Assembly: GCA_034401795.1 (NCBI GenBank)
Contig: JAVVLW010002811.1
Coordinates: 1 to 64,000 of the forward strand
DNA length: 64,000 nucleotides
From: Chaetoderma sp. LZ-2023a
Lineage: Eukaryota > Mollusca > Caudofoveata > Chaetodermatida > Chaetodermatidae
Reading direction: 5' to 3'
The stretch's first letter is position 1. Every line of letters begins with the position of its first letter. The notes below the pieces were generated by a model. The model saw only the letters and a list, made by a program, of their open reading frames with translations. It did not search any database and was not told the origin of the DNA. Shown here piece by piece: positions 24,601 to 39,600 of the stretch. Both the position numbers and the translations under genes were made by a program.

Positions 24601-27600
24601 TCAGTTGAATGATGATTGTTGACTAGACTAGTGAAGTACAATTGCAGCATTATTGAAAACTGAAAGTGAAAAGTGATGACAGACACATCTATCTGTGACT
24701 CAGTTAGGTTTGCGCGATATTGCTTGAGAGAATATCGATATCGTTATTATAAAAAAATTGCGGTATCTCAATAGTCAATATATCGAGTGTTCTGGTTAAT
24801 CACTTAATTGTGAATAATTAAAGAATATGCATCCCATCATTCATAACATATTGAATATTTTGAAAGCAATTTCACTGGAAGCCGTTGCTGCCTAAGTCAG
24901 CAACGGTTTTCAGTGAAATTGCTTTCAAAATATTCAATATGTTTATTATGTTACGAATGATGGGATGTCTATTCTTTAATTATCACTGTTTGAACTAATA
25001 ATATATAGAGTTCAAAATTTATATATTACGTCATATTAGCAACGATTTTTCAATTTTGTTCACAATTGCATCACAGATACAGTGAGTAGCAATAGGACAG
25101 AAATGATGCAATGCATAAATCTAACGAATTAGCCCTAATTAGATGCACAAAATCTATGAAGGTATGCAAAAGTCATCATTGTCTAAGTCTATCAACCTTG
25201 TTAACTTCTGTCTTTAAAAATATGCTCAAATTAAAATTGATAAACTGGTGTACATTTTTCAACAATTTTGGTGGACGATGTTGCTGTCTGCGACAGCTCT
25301 ATCATCCACCAAATTTGTTGAAAAATGTACACCAGTTTATCTTTAACCCTTAGCACACTGATGTTGAAATTTTTAAATTTCAAATTAAATTTAAAGATAA
25401 ACTGGTGTACGTTTTTCAACAAATTTTGTGGAAGATGGTGCTGTCACAGACAGCAGCATCGTCCACAAAAATTGTTGCAAATTGTACACCAGTTTATCTT
25501 TAAATTTAATTTGAAAATTTAAATTATCATGCTCCAGAGTGCTAGGGGTTATGTTTATTTTGAAAAATTAAAACTCCTACATCAGTGTGCTAAGGGTTAA
25601 TGTAATGTAATGATGTGTTTACGTGTTACAATGTATATAGTTTCTTGCCAGTTTCAGCAATTACTGATTTTGATTTTTGAAGTTGTAGTAAACTACTTAA
25701 TTTAATAACATTTCAATCTTTATTGTTTTAGTGTTAAATAAAATGGAGCCCAAAAGTCCAACTTGATAAGCACTAGCCAATAGTAATCGAGACACTCAAT
25801 GACACTCCAGAGTGACTCCAGACGCATGTCATAGCTGAAAAAAGAGACAGTGTCTTGCTTTAAAAGAGTGTGCTTTTGGAATTAGACTAATAGTAATAGC
25901 CATACTGGCCCATACATGACTTTTCATGTACACTATTGCTTTAATGGTCATGTAGTGACATGTACGCACATGGAATTCTCCTCTTCTTTACAGCTTACAC
26001 ATACTTAATGATCATACTTTGTACACATGTGTGATGTACTGTGTACATGAACCTCAAGTATGTAGATTGTAGATGTGGACTCGTGCACTGGGTCTAGTCT
26101 TGCTGATGACAAATATGAGCAATTAAGTGTATAATTCTATTTTGTGTTGATGTTCAAGTGCCATGGAAGCAGTAAAATAATTATGTTACTTTAATTTAAC
26201 AAAATTACTGTTAATTGTATTAATTACTTGAAAATTCCTCTATTTTTGCAAAACTGATTTAAATCACGATTTTTTCGATAAAAATCGAGTGATTTAAATC
26301 ATGATTTAAATCATGATATAAATCAATTGATTTAAATCAAGCCAACCCTGGTTTGAACCAAGATCAAAATAATTCCATGTACTGTAGACTACTTATCATT
26401 GGCTTGAAAATGATATGCGACATGACAACCATAGGAAAAATTCAAACACCGAAAAAATATTGAAAAAATTTGAAAATCAATTTCCTTTTGATGTGGGCTA
26501 GTAATAAGCAAAATAGAGAAAAAAATAGAACAAATCTGTGAAGTTTTACTGAACTCATATAAACCCTTGCGGGAGCAAATCTCGTTTTAAAAAACCTCAA
26601 CCAAAACTGCACTGGCAAAATACATGAAAAAAGTCCAAGTCTAAAACCATGAAAATAATAGTTAAAATGCTTCAGAGCTAAATGTGTTGTTATGTAGATC
26701 ACATCCCTGTATAGTATAGATCACTTCTGTAGTTTCATTAAGATCGGATGAGCCAGTGTTGAAAAATAAGTTGAGTAAATAACCTTAACCAAGACTGCAC
26801 AAATGATGGACTTAGTGATCACTGTTGTCTCGCTTTCTGCTTGCAGGCAAGACAAAAACTACTGGTCCGATTTCGCTTAAATTTTAACACAATGAAGGAA
26901 CTTGTCCTGCAAAATTATCAGATCAAATTCTGGATCTGTGGACATCTCAGAAACTACTAGTCCGATTTGGCTCTAATTTGAACACATTAAAGGATGTGAC
27001 TATACACTAGGATTGCACAATGTTGGGAATGATCCAAAAAAATTTGGAAAATAAATCTTGATAAGCGGATTAAAAATCTGGAAAATCTGAAAACATACAA
27101 TGTGAAAAATACTGGAGGGCGAAGGTCTGGCATCTCTAATGGCTTTTGTTTCGTCTATGTAAAATTATGATCTGGGAGAAGCCGATTCTGGATGAACCTG
27201 GCATTCATAATAAATCTCTTGATACAGAATGGATTTATTTGTATGTTTTAAAATTTTATTTTCGGAAAATAAACAAAATTTCAGCATCCAAATGAACATT
27301 GTAGTCAAAAGATGTCACTTTCAAGGTACAACTGATAACATGACTACATGATGTCACAAGTCAGACATGTCAGAATAAAATTATGAAGAATATATACATT
27401 TAATCTTTTAACCATTTAACACTCATCAGCCCAAAATAGCTTCTGCAGTGGTCTTGAGAAATGTTCATTTGCAGCCGAAGAGAAGACTATTTTTTTAAAT
27501 TTACCGCTCGATAACCGAGCCAGTTATTCCAGTGGTAGATTAAAAAAACCCAGTCCTCTCTTGGTCTGCAAATAGACATTCTCTATGAGAAAATTGAAAT

Positions 27601-30600
27601 TTTCTTGAACAATTCGAGGGTTAAAGGGTTAATGGTCAAGAAAATCAAAGCTTTTGCTTATTGATTGTCCATTTGAAGGTCAAGAAGCTTTTCCCCCACA
27701 ATTTACCACAGGAATGATCGGCTCTGTTATTGAGCCAGAAATTCCAGATGTGACTTTTCAAAAATAATATTGTCTTGGACTGCAAATCGGTGTTCATATG
27801 GACCACTGTAAAGGGTAATTTTGTCTGGTTTGACTAGTAACCATTTAATGGTCAAATTTGGTCAAGAAAATCTAAATATCTGCCTATTAACCATTTAACC
27901 CTTAAATTTCTTGTAAAAAATTAAATTTTCTCATAGAAAATGTCAATTTGCAGACCAAGAGAAGACTATTTTTGAAAATTTACCACTGGAATGATTGGCT
28001 CGGTTATCGAGCCAGTCATTTCAGTGGTAAATTTTCAAAAATAGTCTTCTTGGTCTGCAAATAAGCATTTCTCAGGACCAATACAGAAGCCATTTTTGGC
28101 CGATGAGTGTTAAAGGGTTAAATGTCCATTTACAGGCCCAGAGAATACAATTTTTGTAAATACATCACTGAACTGACTGGCTCAGTTATCGAGCCTGTCA
28201 TTCCATTAGTAAATTTGCAAAAATGGTATTTTCTTGGCCTGTAAATGGACATTCAACAAGACCATAACAGAGACTGGTTTTAACCGGCATGACCATTACA
28301 CGGTTAAAGGGTTAAATACTAAGATGGCAAGTGTCAAAATACATATATATGAAATTCATAGATGAAATTTGGCTTTATATTAAACTATTGTCACATTCTT
28401 ACAAACATTTGAAGAGTAAGCCTTTTCACAACAACACATCCTCAAATATATCGAAATAGCTTTAGTATTTTTGCACCCCTCACTATTAGCCAGATTTCAA
28501 TTTTAAAAGCATTTCGCTAATACACCTTTACCAAATTGACGTCATTACGCCAGGATTTCCCTAAATCAACGCTCAGAGCAAACTTGCCGGCTGGTATAGC
28601 CGCCAACAAGCCGCTGATCCACATTGAGTTACTTTTGCACTAAAATACACCACAATCTAAACCGTTCCTATGGTAAACTGAAATCATTGTATTATTTAAA
28701 TCATATATCATTGGAAAGCGCATTCAATTGCCGAAACATTAATGCAATATTTTATATATTTTTGTAACATTTTCACTGAGTTAGTTGCGTATATAAAATA
28801 CACCATTTGACTTAGATTCATTAAATCAAGTGGACAATAGGGGATATTTTAAAGTTGCAATCAACTGTATTGAATTTTACAAAACTATAAAAACTAATAC
28901 AGAAATGTATAGAAGATTGGCTTAGCGTTTCAATGATGTATGACTTCAATAATATTATGAACATAGTTTTTCATATGCACTGCTTAAAGCGCACTGTATC
29001 TGATTCCCATAGTAAAGTAATGCATATTCCGGGAAGGTATTTTACAAAAATACGCTAATGTGGGAAAGGTCTATTGGCTATTGGCTAGGTTGGTTCGTGG
29101 ACAGTGAACACCACAACGGCACATACCAAGCTTGCACCATGTATGAATTTGTACTCGATTAACAAGGTTGCAGAGGCGACCACCTGACCCGTAAGACTCT
29201 CCTCAATAACTGCTATGTAATAACTGCCAGAACTGTTCTTCATACAATGAAAATGGGCTGAAAATAAAATTATATTACATTTATATAATAAACAGTTAGC
29301 GAAACCGATTTACCGAAGTATTTCTTCTATTCATAATGATGAATAAATATTAATCTTTAAACCCTCGAATTTGTTCAAGAAAATGTCAATTTTCTCATAG
29401 AAAATGTCCATTTACAGACCATGAGAAGCCTATTTTTGAAAATTTGCCACTGGACTGGCTGGCTCGGTTATCGAGCCAGTCATATCAGTGGTAAATTTTC
29501 AAAAATAGTCTTCTCTTGGTCTGCAAATGGATCTTTTCTCAAGACTACTGCAGGAGCTGTTTTTGGCTGATATGAGATGGGAAGAAAAACATGCTTTAAC
29601 ACGTTACCATGTTTACTGACAAAGCTGGCCAAAATTAGCCTCTGCATTGGTCTTCAGGAATGTCCATTTCCAGCCCAAGAGATGACTATTTTTTTTAATT
29701 TACCACTGGAATGACTAGCCCAATAAATGTGACAGTCATATAACAGTGGTAAATCTCTAAAAATAGTCTTCTCATGGTCTGCAAATGGATAATATGTTAA
29801 GACCACTGTAGAATAATTTTTGGCGGGCTTGAGTATTAAACGGTTACTTGGCCTTTCTCCGGGCAGAAAGGCCAGGTGAGCTAAAATTACTTGCAATTAA
29901 TTCATATTGTTGTCTCGCTTCAAGAGCTTCGCACTTACATGTCTTGTCAAATGCTTTGGCCAATTTAGAACAATATTTTAAATACCCTGCAAAAACGGTA
30001 TTCTAGTCAATCACCACTCAGTCAGCCGGAGTTCCACAACAGATGTGTCATGACTTGCTGAGATCATTGTGCTTATGGCTTTTAACCAGATCAGTTATTT
30101 GTTAACAAAATGCCTATTAATCTGAAAAGTTTGCATTTTCGTTTATTAATTTGTGATTTATAATAAGATAGTGATAACAAGTTGTGAAAGTTGTTAATTA
30201 AAGTCAAAAGCTTTAAGTGTTTTCATTTGTGTGATTTGAAATGGTTTAGAGTAAATTAAGTTTTAGCACATGCCTGATAGACAAGAACTAGCTGCCATTT
30301 TAGATGCAGAGCAGCAACCTAGAGTGATATGGGTCATATGTAGGCAATAAATTGCTGACCCAGCTTATCAGTGCAAGGGCGATGAAGTAAACTTCCAATG
30401 GGCCCAATACAATCTATACACACAGAGCTTTTCAGAGCATGGGGGAGGAACAAATTCCAATGACCCCAGTGTCCTCTGTACATGCGCTGCTTATCACGGC
30501 CAGAGGGAAGGAGAAAACTCCTAGCGATCTCTGAAGCTAAATTTCTACAGGCAAATCTTCTCTATCAGCAATTAAACCACAGCTGTAAATTGGTCAACTG

Positions 30601-33600
30601 TGATAGCTGAATTGGGATATACAATGTTTTAAATATCATCTGTATCATTATCATTAGTAATTCAGAGCAAATGTTCAGATTTCCTTGTCGGTAAACAGCA
30701 GTGAAAGCTTCATCTGATAATGTCACACAGTGTTTTATGGATATTTTTTCAACAGAGGAGTTCAGAGTGTATACCAACATGTGCTATAAATTAGCTTAAT
30801 GTTCACACAATGCCTAGAGAGATGAGGGGGTGAATATGTGAATATCATGTTACAATGCTGGCCTGGTTATATTTAATGGTGCTGAAATAATATGTCAAAC
30901 TTAAAAGTTAGATGGCTGGCTGTCCGACATTCTATTAAATATACTAAATGTAGTAATGCCAGATGAAAAATAAGAAGAGAAACTCGTCACATATGTCAGT
31001 CGCTGGTCATAACCAAAGTTAATCCAGAATGTAAATCCCTTCTCAGTAACCCTATTTAAAGGCATTAAAATGCAAAGGGTTAATGTTTGCTATGCTCATG
31101 CTATAAGTGTGGTGGTAACCTCATTAAGGAGAACACCACAATCTAAAAGAGATTTTATCAATAAATAATATATCAAAAATATCAGCTATGATTAACGCAT
31201 TTGTTGAGAGTTTTGCTTGGTAAACACTGAAATTCAGGAGTTTAATGTCAGGACTGGTTCTAATCTGGCTTACAAAAGCGTAGGTATGTGCTGTTGCTAG
31301 CAGCACAAATTGTATACGCTGGTCATCTGAGTAACAGATTGAAATAAATAAATAAGAGCAATAAGTAGCCAGTGACCTATAGGCAGATCCATGCCTAGGT
31401 GTGCAAACAATTGGTTTTCATGCTCCTGGCAATTACTATTTCTAACCATTTCATCCTCAAGGCCAGTGAAAGGATTAACTGACGCAAATATGTCTTTTAG
31501 ACCAGAGCCCCGCTTTCACCTGAATGGGGAAGCCATTTGAACTCAGGGTAAAGCGGCCTAAAATCAGGCCTTACCACAGAGATGCCTACAGGTATGACTG
31601 CAAACAGTCAAGGTGTCAAGCACATATTCTTTTCTTGATAAACAGAAATGCCTACATGTATGACTGCAAACAGTCCAGGTATCAAAAACATATTTTTTCT
31701 TGATAAGGCCTTACCACAGCGATGCCTCTGACTGCAAACAGTATAGGTATCAAGAAGGTATAACATTCTTTTCTAAAATCAAGGGCCTTTGCATGATGAT
31801 GCCTATGACTGCCAACAGTACAGGTATCAAATACGTCTCAATATTATCATTATGACCAACAATTTAAAGCTGAGCACTAGTATCAAGGACCATTATGTGC
31901 AAAATGGATGTCAGATAGTTTTATCTTGCATTTAATATCAGGTTGTGTTTCTTTTGGCAAGCAAATATAAAATGCACTGGTCATTCTTCAGATTCAGATG
32001 ATTGTTTATCTGTTATATTTGTCATAGACAAAGAGCAGGGTTGCATTTACACTTATGTAAATTTTGCCCTGCCTCGAGCAGTGGAATATCATCATTTCAA
32101 AATAGATACAATTGCATTAATTACTTTTCTAATTAGGCCTAATTGTCTGCTGTCCCAGTTGAGCCTTTCTAATGCATATTTCATGCATATTTCTTAGTAC
32201 TTGTTTCAGTAAGATATCAAATATTGTTTGTTGAATGGAATAATGTATTTTTTTCAATTTGTAGTTTTGCCAGATGGCTTATCATCAGTAGAATATATAG
32301 CTTTTATTACTAACACCGGTTATATGCTCATTTAAGATAAATGGAGCATATTGCACATTAATACAATGATGACTGGCTTCGTGATGCACATTCATATGAT
32401 TCATGTTGTGCCACTATGTAAAACAATAAAAAGATTATGGTTATGCCATTGGATGTTTCATCTGTAATATACCAATTCTTGTCCCACCCTATGAATTGAA
32501 AGATTCAGTGCACATGTCAGAAGAGCTGGCATCTAAGTGACAAGAATATTTTTCGCAGTGCTACGAAAGTATTAAATTTGGAAACATAAAAATATGAAAC
32601 TTAGGGTACTGAACGTATAATACTTATGGTCATGTTGGTTTTCAATTGTAGAATAATTCACATTCTTTTAGAGAATCTGATAATCTTACTAATCTGAATC
32701 ACTGGAAACAGTGTCAGATGGTTTTGATAAAAATGTGTGATTGTCAAATTCCGGTCATTCTGTGTTTACATAGTGGATTGATGTTATTTCAATAACAGCC
32801 AGACATACAACTCAATCATGAAAAATGCTTATGATGTAACAACTGATGTGTCAACTGAAGGGGGGGGGGAGGTAGTGTTTACTAACCTGTAACCTTGCAC
32901 AGAAAAAAAAATACACATTCTATAGGTGGTAGATGGAGAAATAAGGCGAAGCAGCATCATATTAATGTACTGGGCATTAAAGCTTGATTGTTGTGTTTAG
33001 AGTCTTTAGTGTTGCTCGTGCTAAGTTTGGGCTCTGAATGGATATTTCTATAGTAGCGACATTAACTATATCTGTGTTAATCTCTTCCCTCACAATGTTG
33101 TAATGGACTAGCCAGAGAAGTTTGGCTATGCTTTAGAGAATGAAATTTATGAATTACAGTTACTCATTCAACTGGTCAGATGAATTGTATACCAAATAAC
33201 AAAATCCAGAGTATTTGATGATGAGTGCAAATTGAATATCAAGGAGTTTTATGTGTACTTCTGTAGTAGCTTTACAATGAAGTTTTGTGATTTGTTCGCT
33301 TCTAGGCTTAATTTCCAGATTAAGTCACATGTTTCTTGAACACATGTACCTCAGGAGCTTATCATATTGATGCTTTTTATATTAGATCGGTTTGAAGTTA
33401 ACCCATAATCGTTTACACTCTATTGAGAGTTAATCTACAAGAGTAGAATTGAATCAAGCAGCAGAAACAGTAACATAGCATCAAGTTGGAAAATACATAA
33501 AACAGATTTTGCTATTTAATAAGATGTTGTTTTTGATTTGGCAATCTTGGGGCATTCACGCATAAGGACAGTGTGCATCTACTAAGCAAAATATTGTTAG

Positions 33601-36600
33601 TTAATAGCCTCTTATACAAGAGCGCCTCGGATGATAAAGATCTTGCTGGCTAGACAATTTTGGTTATTAATTCATGGAGAGAATCACTAAAGAAATAATG
33701 CTTACTATGTGGATTAAGTTTTGAAATCTCTTGGGTTATTGATATTTTTATCAATGACCTAATCAGTGTTGCATTTATAAATCATCAATTAAGGATAAGA
33801 TTTTTAAAATGGATCATTGTTCAAATATCAACTAAGGCCAGATAGAACTATATTTGGCATTTCAGTAAAGTTTTGAGTAAAATACTTGATATTTTTATAC
33901 AGCAATCTCTAAAGGAATCAATTTAGGAACTTTAAGCAATCATTATTAGAACACAACTATTTTGCTTACATATAAATCAATTTCGCCCAGCTGTATAATT
34001 TTCAATGCATTGCGATTTAGAGAGAATTAAGAATCTAAGAAAGATAACACAAAATTATTCATGGAGACGATAAGGCAGTATGTGGAGACACCATATATCA
34101 AAGGCTGAAAATAACTAGGATACTGGCATGGATTGATATAAATATCTATAGACAATACAATAGACAGAAATGGCAGTAGACCATTTTTGCTGTCCATTGA
34201 GATGGTTTGAAAATCCCATAGCTTAAATCTGTACAACAGATTGATAATGAATGTTTAAAAATTTTTATAACAAACTACTGAATATATTAGAAAGATGTCA
34301 GTGTTCAGAAGGATGATTATAAATCTGTTAATTGTTCAGTTCATATGTTATCATAATTGTGAACAATTCATTACATGGAATTTATAGTACTGAGTGCACC
34401 CACAGCTTTGAAGTCTCGTGGAACTCCGGCTGACAGTGGTGATTGGCTAAAATTTATTAGTTAAACGAGAACTTACCTGAAAGTGGAAGTTAGATGTTTG
34501 ACTGTAATTCTAGCCAATCACCACTGGAAGCCGGAGTTACAGGCCCACCTCTAGAAAAGAGGTCATAGTTTGAGGTTTCATTTGGGAACTTTTCTTGTCC
34601 CATCATAATTTGGGATTACTGTGCTGTGCACTCAATTTATCTTTGTAGACTGATCTCAGCAAGTCATGGCAGTCTCTCCTGTAACTCCAGCTTCCAGTGG
34701 TGATTGGCTAGAATTAGTCAAACATCTAACTTCCACTTTCAGATAAGCTCTCGTTTAACTAATACATTTTCTGATAATAGGATTAATATATGAAAGTATA
34801 TATACCTGAAATTTGGGCAGTATAAACTTGTGCAAATACCTAAAAGCGAGATAAGATGATATTTATTTGCATGCTTTTTGTATGGCTCACACCGTATTGA
34901 CAAGGTTAGCGTAATGTGGTAAGGACCATTCCAGTTTCAGCTATGCACCACCCATCTCTAGCTAAGCTCCACCCACAGCTCGCTCATGTTGGGATCGATG
35001 GATCCCTGATATCCTTGACTTTCAATTTCCAGAAAACTATACAGGTAAGCTGTTAAATAATTTGAAACTAATTTGACTTGGCGCTGTTGCTGCCTATGGC
35101 AGCAACAGCATCCAGTCAAATTAGTTTCAAAATACTCAACAGAATGTTTATTAAATAGTAAAGACATACAATTCGTACAACTTGACAGACTATTAAGCAT
35201 TTATGACGGAGCTACAAACTAGATCTAATGGATCGTTCCAGTTTTAGCTATGCACTGCCCATCTCTAGCCAAGCTCCACCCACACCTCGCTCATGTTGGG
35301 ATCAATTGATCCCTGATATCCCTGACTTTCAACTTCCAGAAAACTTTACAGGTAAGCTGTTATATAGTTTGAAACTAATTTGACTGGGTACTGTTGGTAC
35401 TATGGCAGCAACAGCGCCCAGTCAAATTAGTTTCAAAATATTCAACAGAATGTTTATTAAATGGTAAAGACATACAATTCGTACAATGTGTCAGAAGACT
35501 GAATAAATCGAGTCATTCATGCCATGATTAATTATGACATCATCCTACACATCACTTAGTTGATTATGATGCCATATATATGAAATCAGATGATGGATGG
35601 ATAAACTGGAAAGGTCCATTGTTCAATAACTTATTTGATGGGTGTCATTATCCTTATATTCCAGAAATAGTCACAAAGCATAAGCAAGACTAAAGCATAA
35701 ACCTAAGCCAGATTCTAAATTTACATACATGTGTAACACCAGTTAAATTGATTAAATATGACACTGTAAAGTTGTGTTTTCTAAATATGACAGCACTACG
35801 TCAAACAGAATCTGTCAATTAATTGATTCAGCATAACTTAAGGAATTTATAGAAAAAAAATCATTATTTAAAGTTTTTGTTAACCATGTTACTGATGAAT
35901 TCTAGTCTTCCATCGAATATTAGATTCATCATTTGGCACGACACATGTTGTTTAATCGGTTAATTATTCGGGGAGGTGACCTCAAGAAAACAGCATGTTT
36001 CTACTACTACAGATGCAGATTACACTAATCATACATAAATGTAGACTACGTAACCCGTTAACCCTCAAAATTGTTCAAGAAAATTTCAAATTTTCTCATA
36101 AAAAATGTCCATTTGCAGACCAAGAGATCGTTTTTAATTTACCACTGGAATGACAGGCTGTCATTTCAGCTGTAAATATTAAAAAAATAGTCTTCTCTCT
36201 CGTCTGCAAATGGATATTTCTCAAGACCACTACAGAATCGTTTATGGCTGGTTTGAGTGCTAAGAGGTTAAAGTAATCATAAATGAATCATAAATTTAGT
36301 ATAATAATAATAATAGATTGTGACATGACCATTCAGTATGCCACTAAGACACAATTGTTTGTTCACAACCCTCCAATTACCCTTTGAATATAGCATTATT
36401 TTGTCATCGAGATCGATGCGGTTTATGCGACCTCATACCAGATTATATAAGCTGAATTTAAAAGCGACACACCTAATCTGTTAGATACTTAGAAATTAAA
36501 TTGCAAAAACGTTGTTGCTGCTTAGGACAGCAACAATTTTCATGAAGTTTAACGTCAATATATTCAACAGGGTTCCAGCATACTTGGATAGAATGTTCAT

Positions 36601-39600
36601 ATTCTGAGTGTAGTAAGTAAGTGAAATTGACATGCAATCCTATTACGGGCGTGAAGCGTATTGGCCTAGAAGGTTTAAACCTTTAACACTCATACAACCC
36701 AAAAACGGCTATTGCAGTGGTCCTGAGAAATGTCGATTTGCAGACCAAGTGAAGACTATTTTTGAAAATTTACCATTTGAATGACTGGCACGATAACCGA
36801 GCTAGTCATTCCCATAGTAAATTTTCAAAAATAGTCCCCTGGTCTGCAAATTGACATTTTCTATGAAAAAATTTAAATTTTCTTGAACAAATTTGAGTGT
36901 TAAAGGGTTAATATTCCATATGACAAGAATAGATAATATACTAGCGTACTTTCACATCTTGATTATCTTTCTTTGATCATGACTTAGTACAGATCTGAAG
37001 ATAGTGTCTCTTGTTTACATATGTCATACACCTGAATAGATAATTTGAGATGACTTTCACCCTACAACAGTCAAATTTATTCAAGAAAATTTCAATTTTT
37101 CATAGCAAATGTCCATTTGTAGACCAAGAGAAGACTATTTTTGAAAATATATCACTGAATGACTGGCTCAGTTATCGAGCCAGTCAATCCATTGGTAAAA
37201 TTTCAAAAATAGTCTTCTCTTGGTCTACAAATGGCCATTTCTCAAGATCACCGCAGAAGCCATTTTTAGATGACATGAGTGTTAAAGGGTTAACAATTTA
37301 TTAAATGTAGGACTAAGAGCGCTCAATTTCGGGTCTTAGAATGCGTGTCCTAGGGTAATTTTTAGTTTTCTTTGATAACTTTAGTTCTACTTAAATCATA
37401 TTAACCCTTTAACCCCTCAAATTTGTTTTTAATTTTCTCATACGTACATTTGCAGATCAAGAAGACTTTTTGAAAATTTACCACTGAAATGACTGGCTCG
37501 AATTCATTCCTGTGGTAAATTGGGGGAAAAAGCCTCTTGACCTTCAAATGGACAATCAATAAGCAAAAGCTTTGATTTTCTTAACCATTATCCTTTAACC
37601 CTTAAATTGTTCAAGAAGATTTAAATTTTCTCATAGAAAATGTCCATTTGCAGCCCAAGAGGGGACTATTTTTGGAAAATTTACCACTGGAATGACTGGC
37701 TCGGTTAATGACTAACCGAGCCAGTCATTCCTGTGATACATTTAAAAAAAATAATCTCTTTGTCTGCAAAAGGATGTTTCTCAAGACTTATCTCAAGAAG
37801 GCATTGTTGGCCAGCTTGAGTGTTGATGGGTTAATAAAGTTTCACATATCTCTATATATTGGATGTGTGAGCAGCATGTCATTGTTTGTGTCAGATGGTC
37901 CATCCATTCAGCAGTCCATCCATTCATCTAGTGGGAAATGCTGTTCTATTAAAATTTCAGCTTTTCTTGGATACCCTAAAACGTACTGGGAACATATTAA
38001 TTAATGTTTACATGCATGTTGTAAAACTATATGACTTGGGAGAAGCATCCTTAGGGCTAGTGGTTTTCCACGATAACAGCAAATAAACGGAATTCATGGA
38101 ATTGGTAATTTGAAAAGGAAAAATGACATTCAAATAGAAATAAATGGAAAATCTAAATTTTCTGCAAAACATTTGTAAATTGAAACGGAAAGATGATAGT
38201 CAAGCAGAACTTAACAAATTAAAGGGAATTTCCTCCAGAACATTGGGACATTCTCACGTAAAATTGCAAACTATTACCCACTCATATTATCACCACCCTA
38301 ACTTTGTGCTGTCTGGGTATACTAAAACACTATGTACAACAAAATTTGACTGTTTTATTGACTGTATTACTGTAAGTGTGCATGCAGCTTAGATGATGTG
38401 TTTGTGAAACGGAAAATGGCAAATGTTGAAATGGTGAAGCCACTGTCCCTCTATTCTATTTTTTGGTCAAGCACCTTTGTCCATTTGTCACCACTGGCGT
38501 CCACCCCTTCATCTGACATGGCATGTGTAAATCATTGTACATTTAAGGGGTTTTCAAATATCAGTAACTGACGTTTTACCGGGGGCATATTAATTAAATT
38601 TGCAGGTATGTTGATTATGTGGTTTCGAAGAAGTTTATTATTTTTTGGTCAGTCTGTTCCTTTATCCACCCATCCATTGCACACATTCAGCAAGCCCAAT
38701 AGACACGTATACCGATGGATAATGGATGGATGATCCAAGAAAGAAAAAGCTTCAACATACCCCAGAATCAATAATCCTGTCAGTTTTAAACAATTTACAC
38801 ATGAACAACAAGATGAACAGGTGGGCTGATTTACCTGAACTAGAAGGACGAGATAGTGGCTTGTGTCAACCCATTATACTTTACAGCATATGTGGCCTAT
38901 TGTACCTGGGTATGGTATGTTATGCTATCACATATATCATGGCATGTCTCAAAGATTTAAATAATATTTTTAAAACTGAAATAAACAAAATTAAATTTGC
39001 TGCTAAGAACCCAAGTTCTGAAACCTGAGTCTGAGCTCTTCCAGTCTACTCTATAACCCTTTAATTGTTGATCTTGCAAGAAAATTGAAAATGTTACTCA
39101 ATGAATGCTAACCTGCAGGCCAAGAGAAGAGTATTTTTGAAAATTTATCACTGGAATGACTGGCTCGTTTATTGAGCCAGTCACTACAGTTGTAAAATTA
39201 CAAAAATTCTCTTCTCTTGACCTGCAAATCGATGTTTGTCAAGGACACAACACATACCAGCTTTCATGGCCGGCTTGACCATTCAAGGGTTAAATCTGCA
39301 ACAGGAAATGGTTAATGACGATGAAACCTACAGCTATAGACTTACCATTAAATTTATCACGTGATAATTCACCTACTTTTGTTAACTGAGATAATAAATG
39401 CACATACCCTGTGATGGAAAACATAGACACAGATTAAGATGAATAATGAATGGATGAAGCCAGTTTTTTCTATGCCCACCCATTCCTAGCTAAGCTCTGC
39501 CAACGTTGTATCTGTGTTGGGATCGATCGACCCCTGAATCTCAATGTCCAGAAAAATATACAGGTAAGATGATGAATATTTTGAAACTAATTTTACTGGT

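Larger units (their letters stand above)
22246..26350 (+). mobile_element. hAT transposon, 4.1 kb, with intact transposase
   Basis: Terminal inverted repeats CAGGGTTGG and CCAACCCTG, with subterminal AT-rich inverted tracts of GATTTAAATCGAT-like motifs on both sides. The 8-bp target duplication GTTTGAAC is perfect (22238-22245 and 26351-26358). It interrupts a ~290-bp repeat unit, which resumes after the element. It contains nested foldbacks downstream of the transposase and TTGCATCATTTTT repeats upstream (22585-22680). Confidence 0.95.

Noticed and set aside
30565..30780. 71-codon minus-strand ORF containing LSQLT, tested as a GNPNAT1 helix exon
   Set aside because: No matching acceptor or donor, and the residues after LSQLT do not fit the family before the stop.
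32857..32877. Spaced CAACTG and G-run, considered as part of a missing GNPNAT1 exon (a reverse-strand QLT)
   Set aside because: The flanks lack an acceptor and donor in the right phase, and the frame hits a stop within 15 codons.
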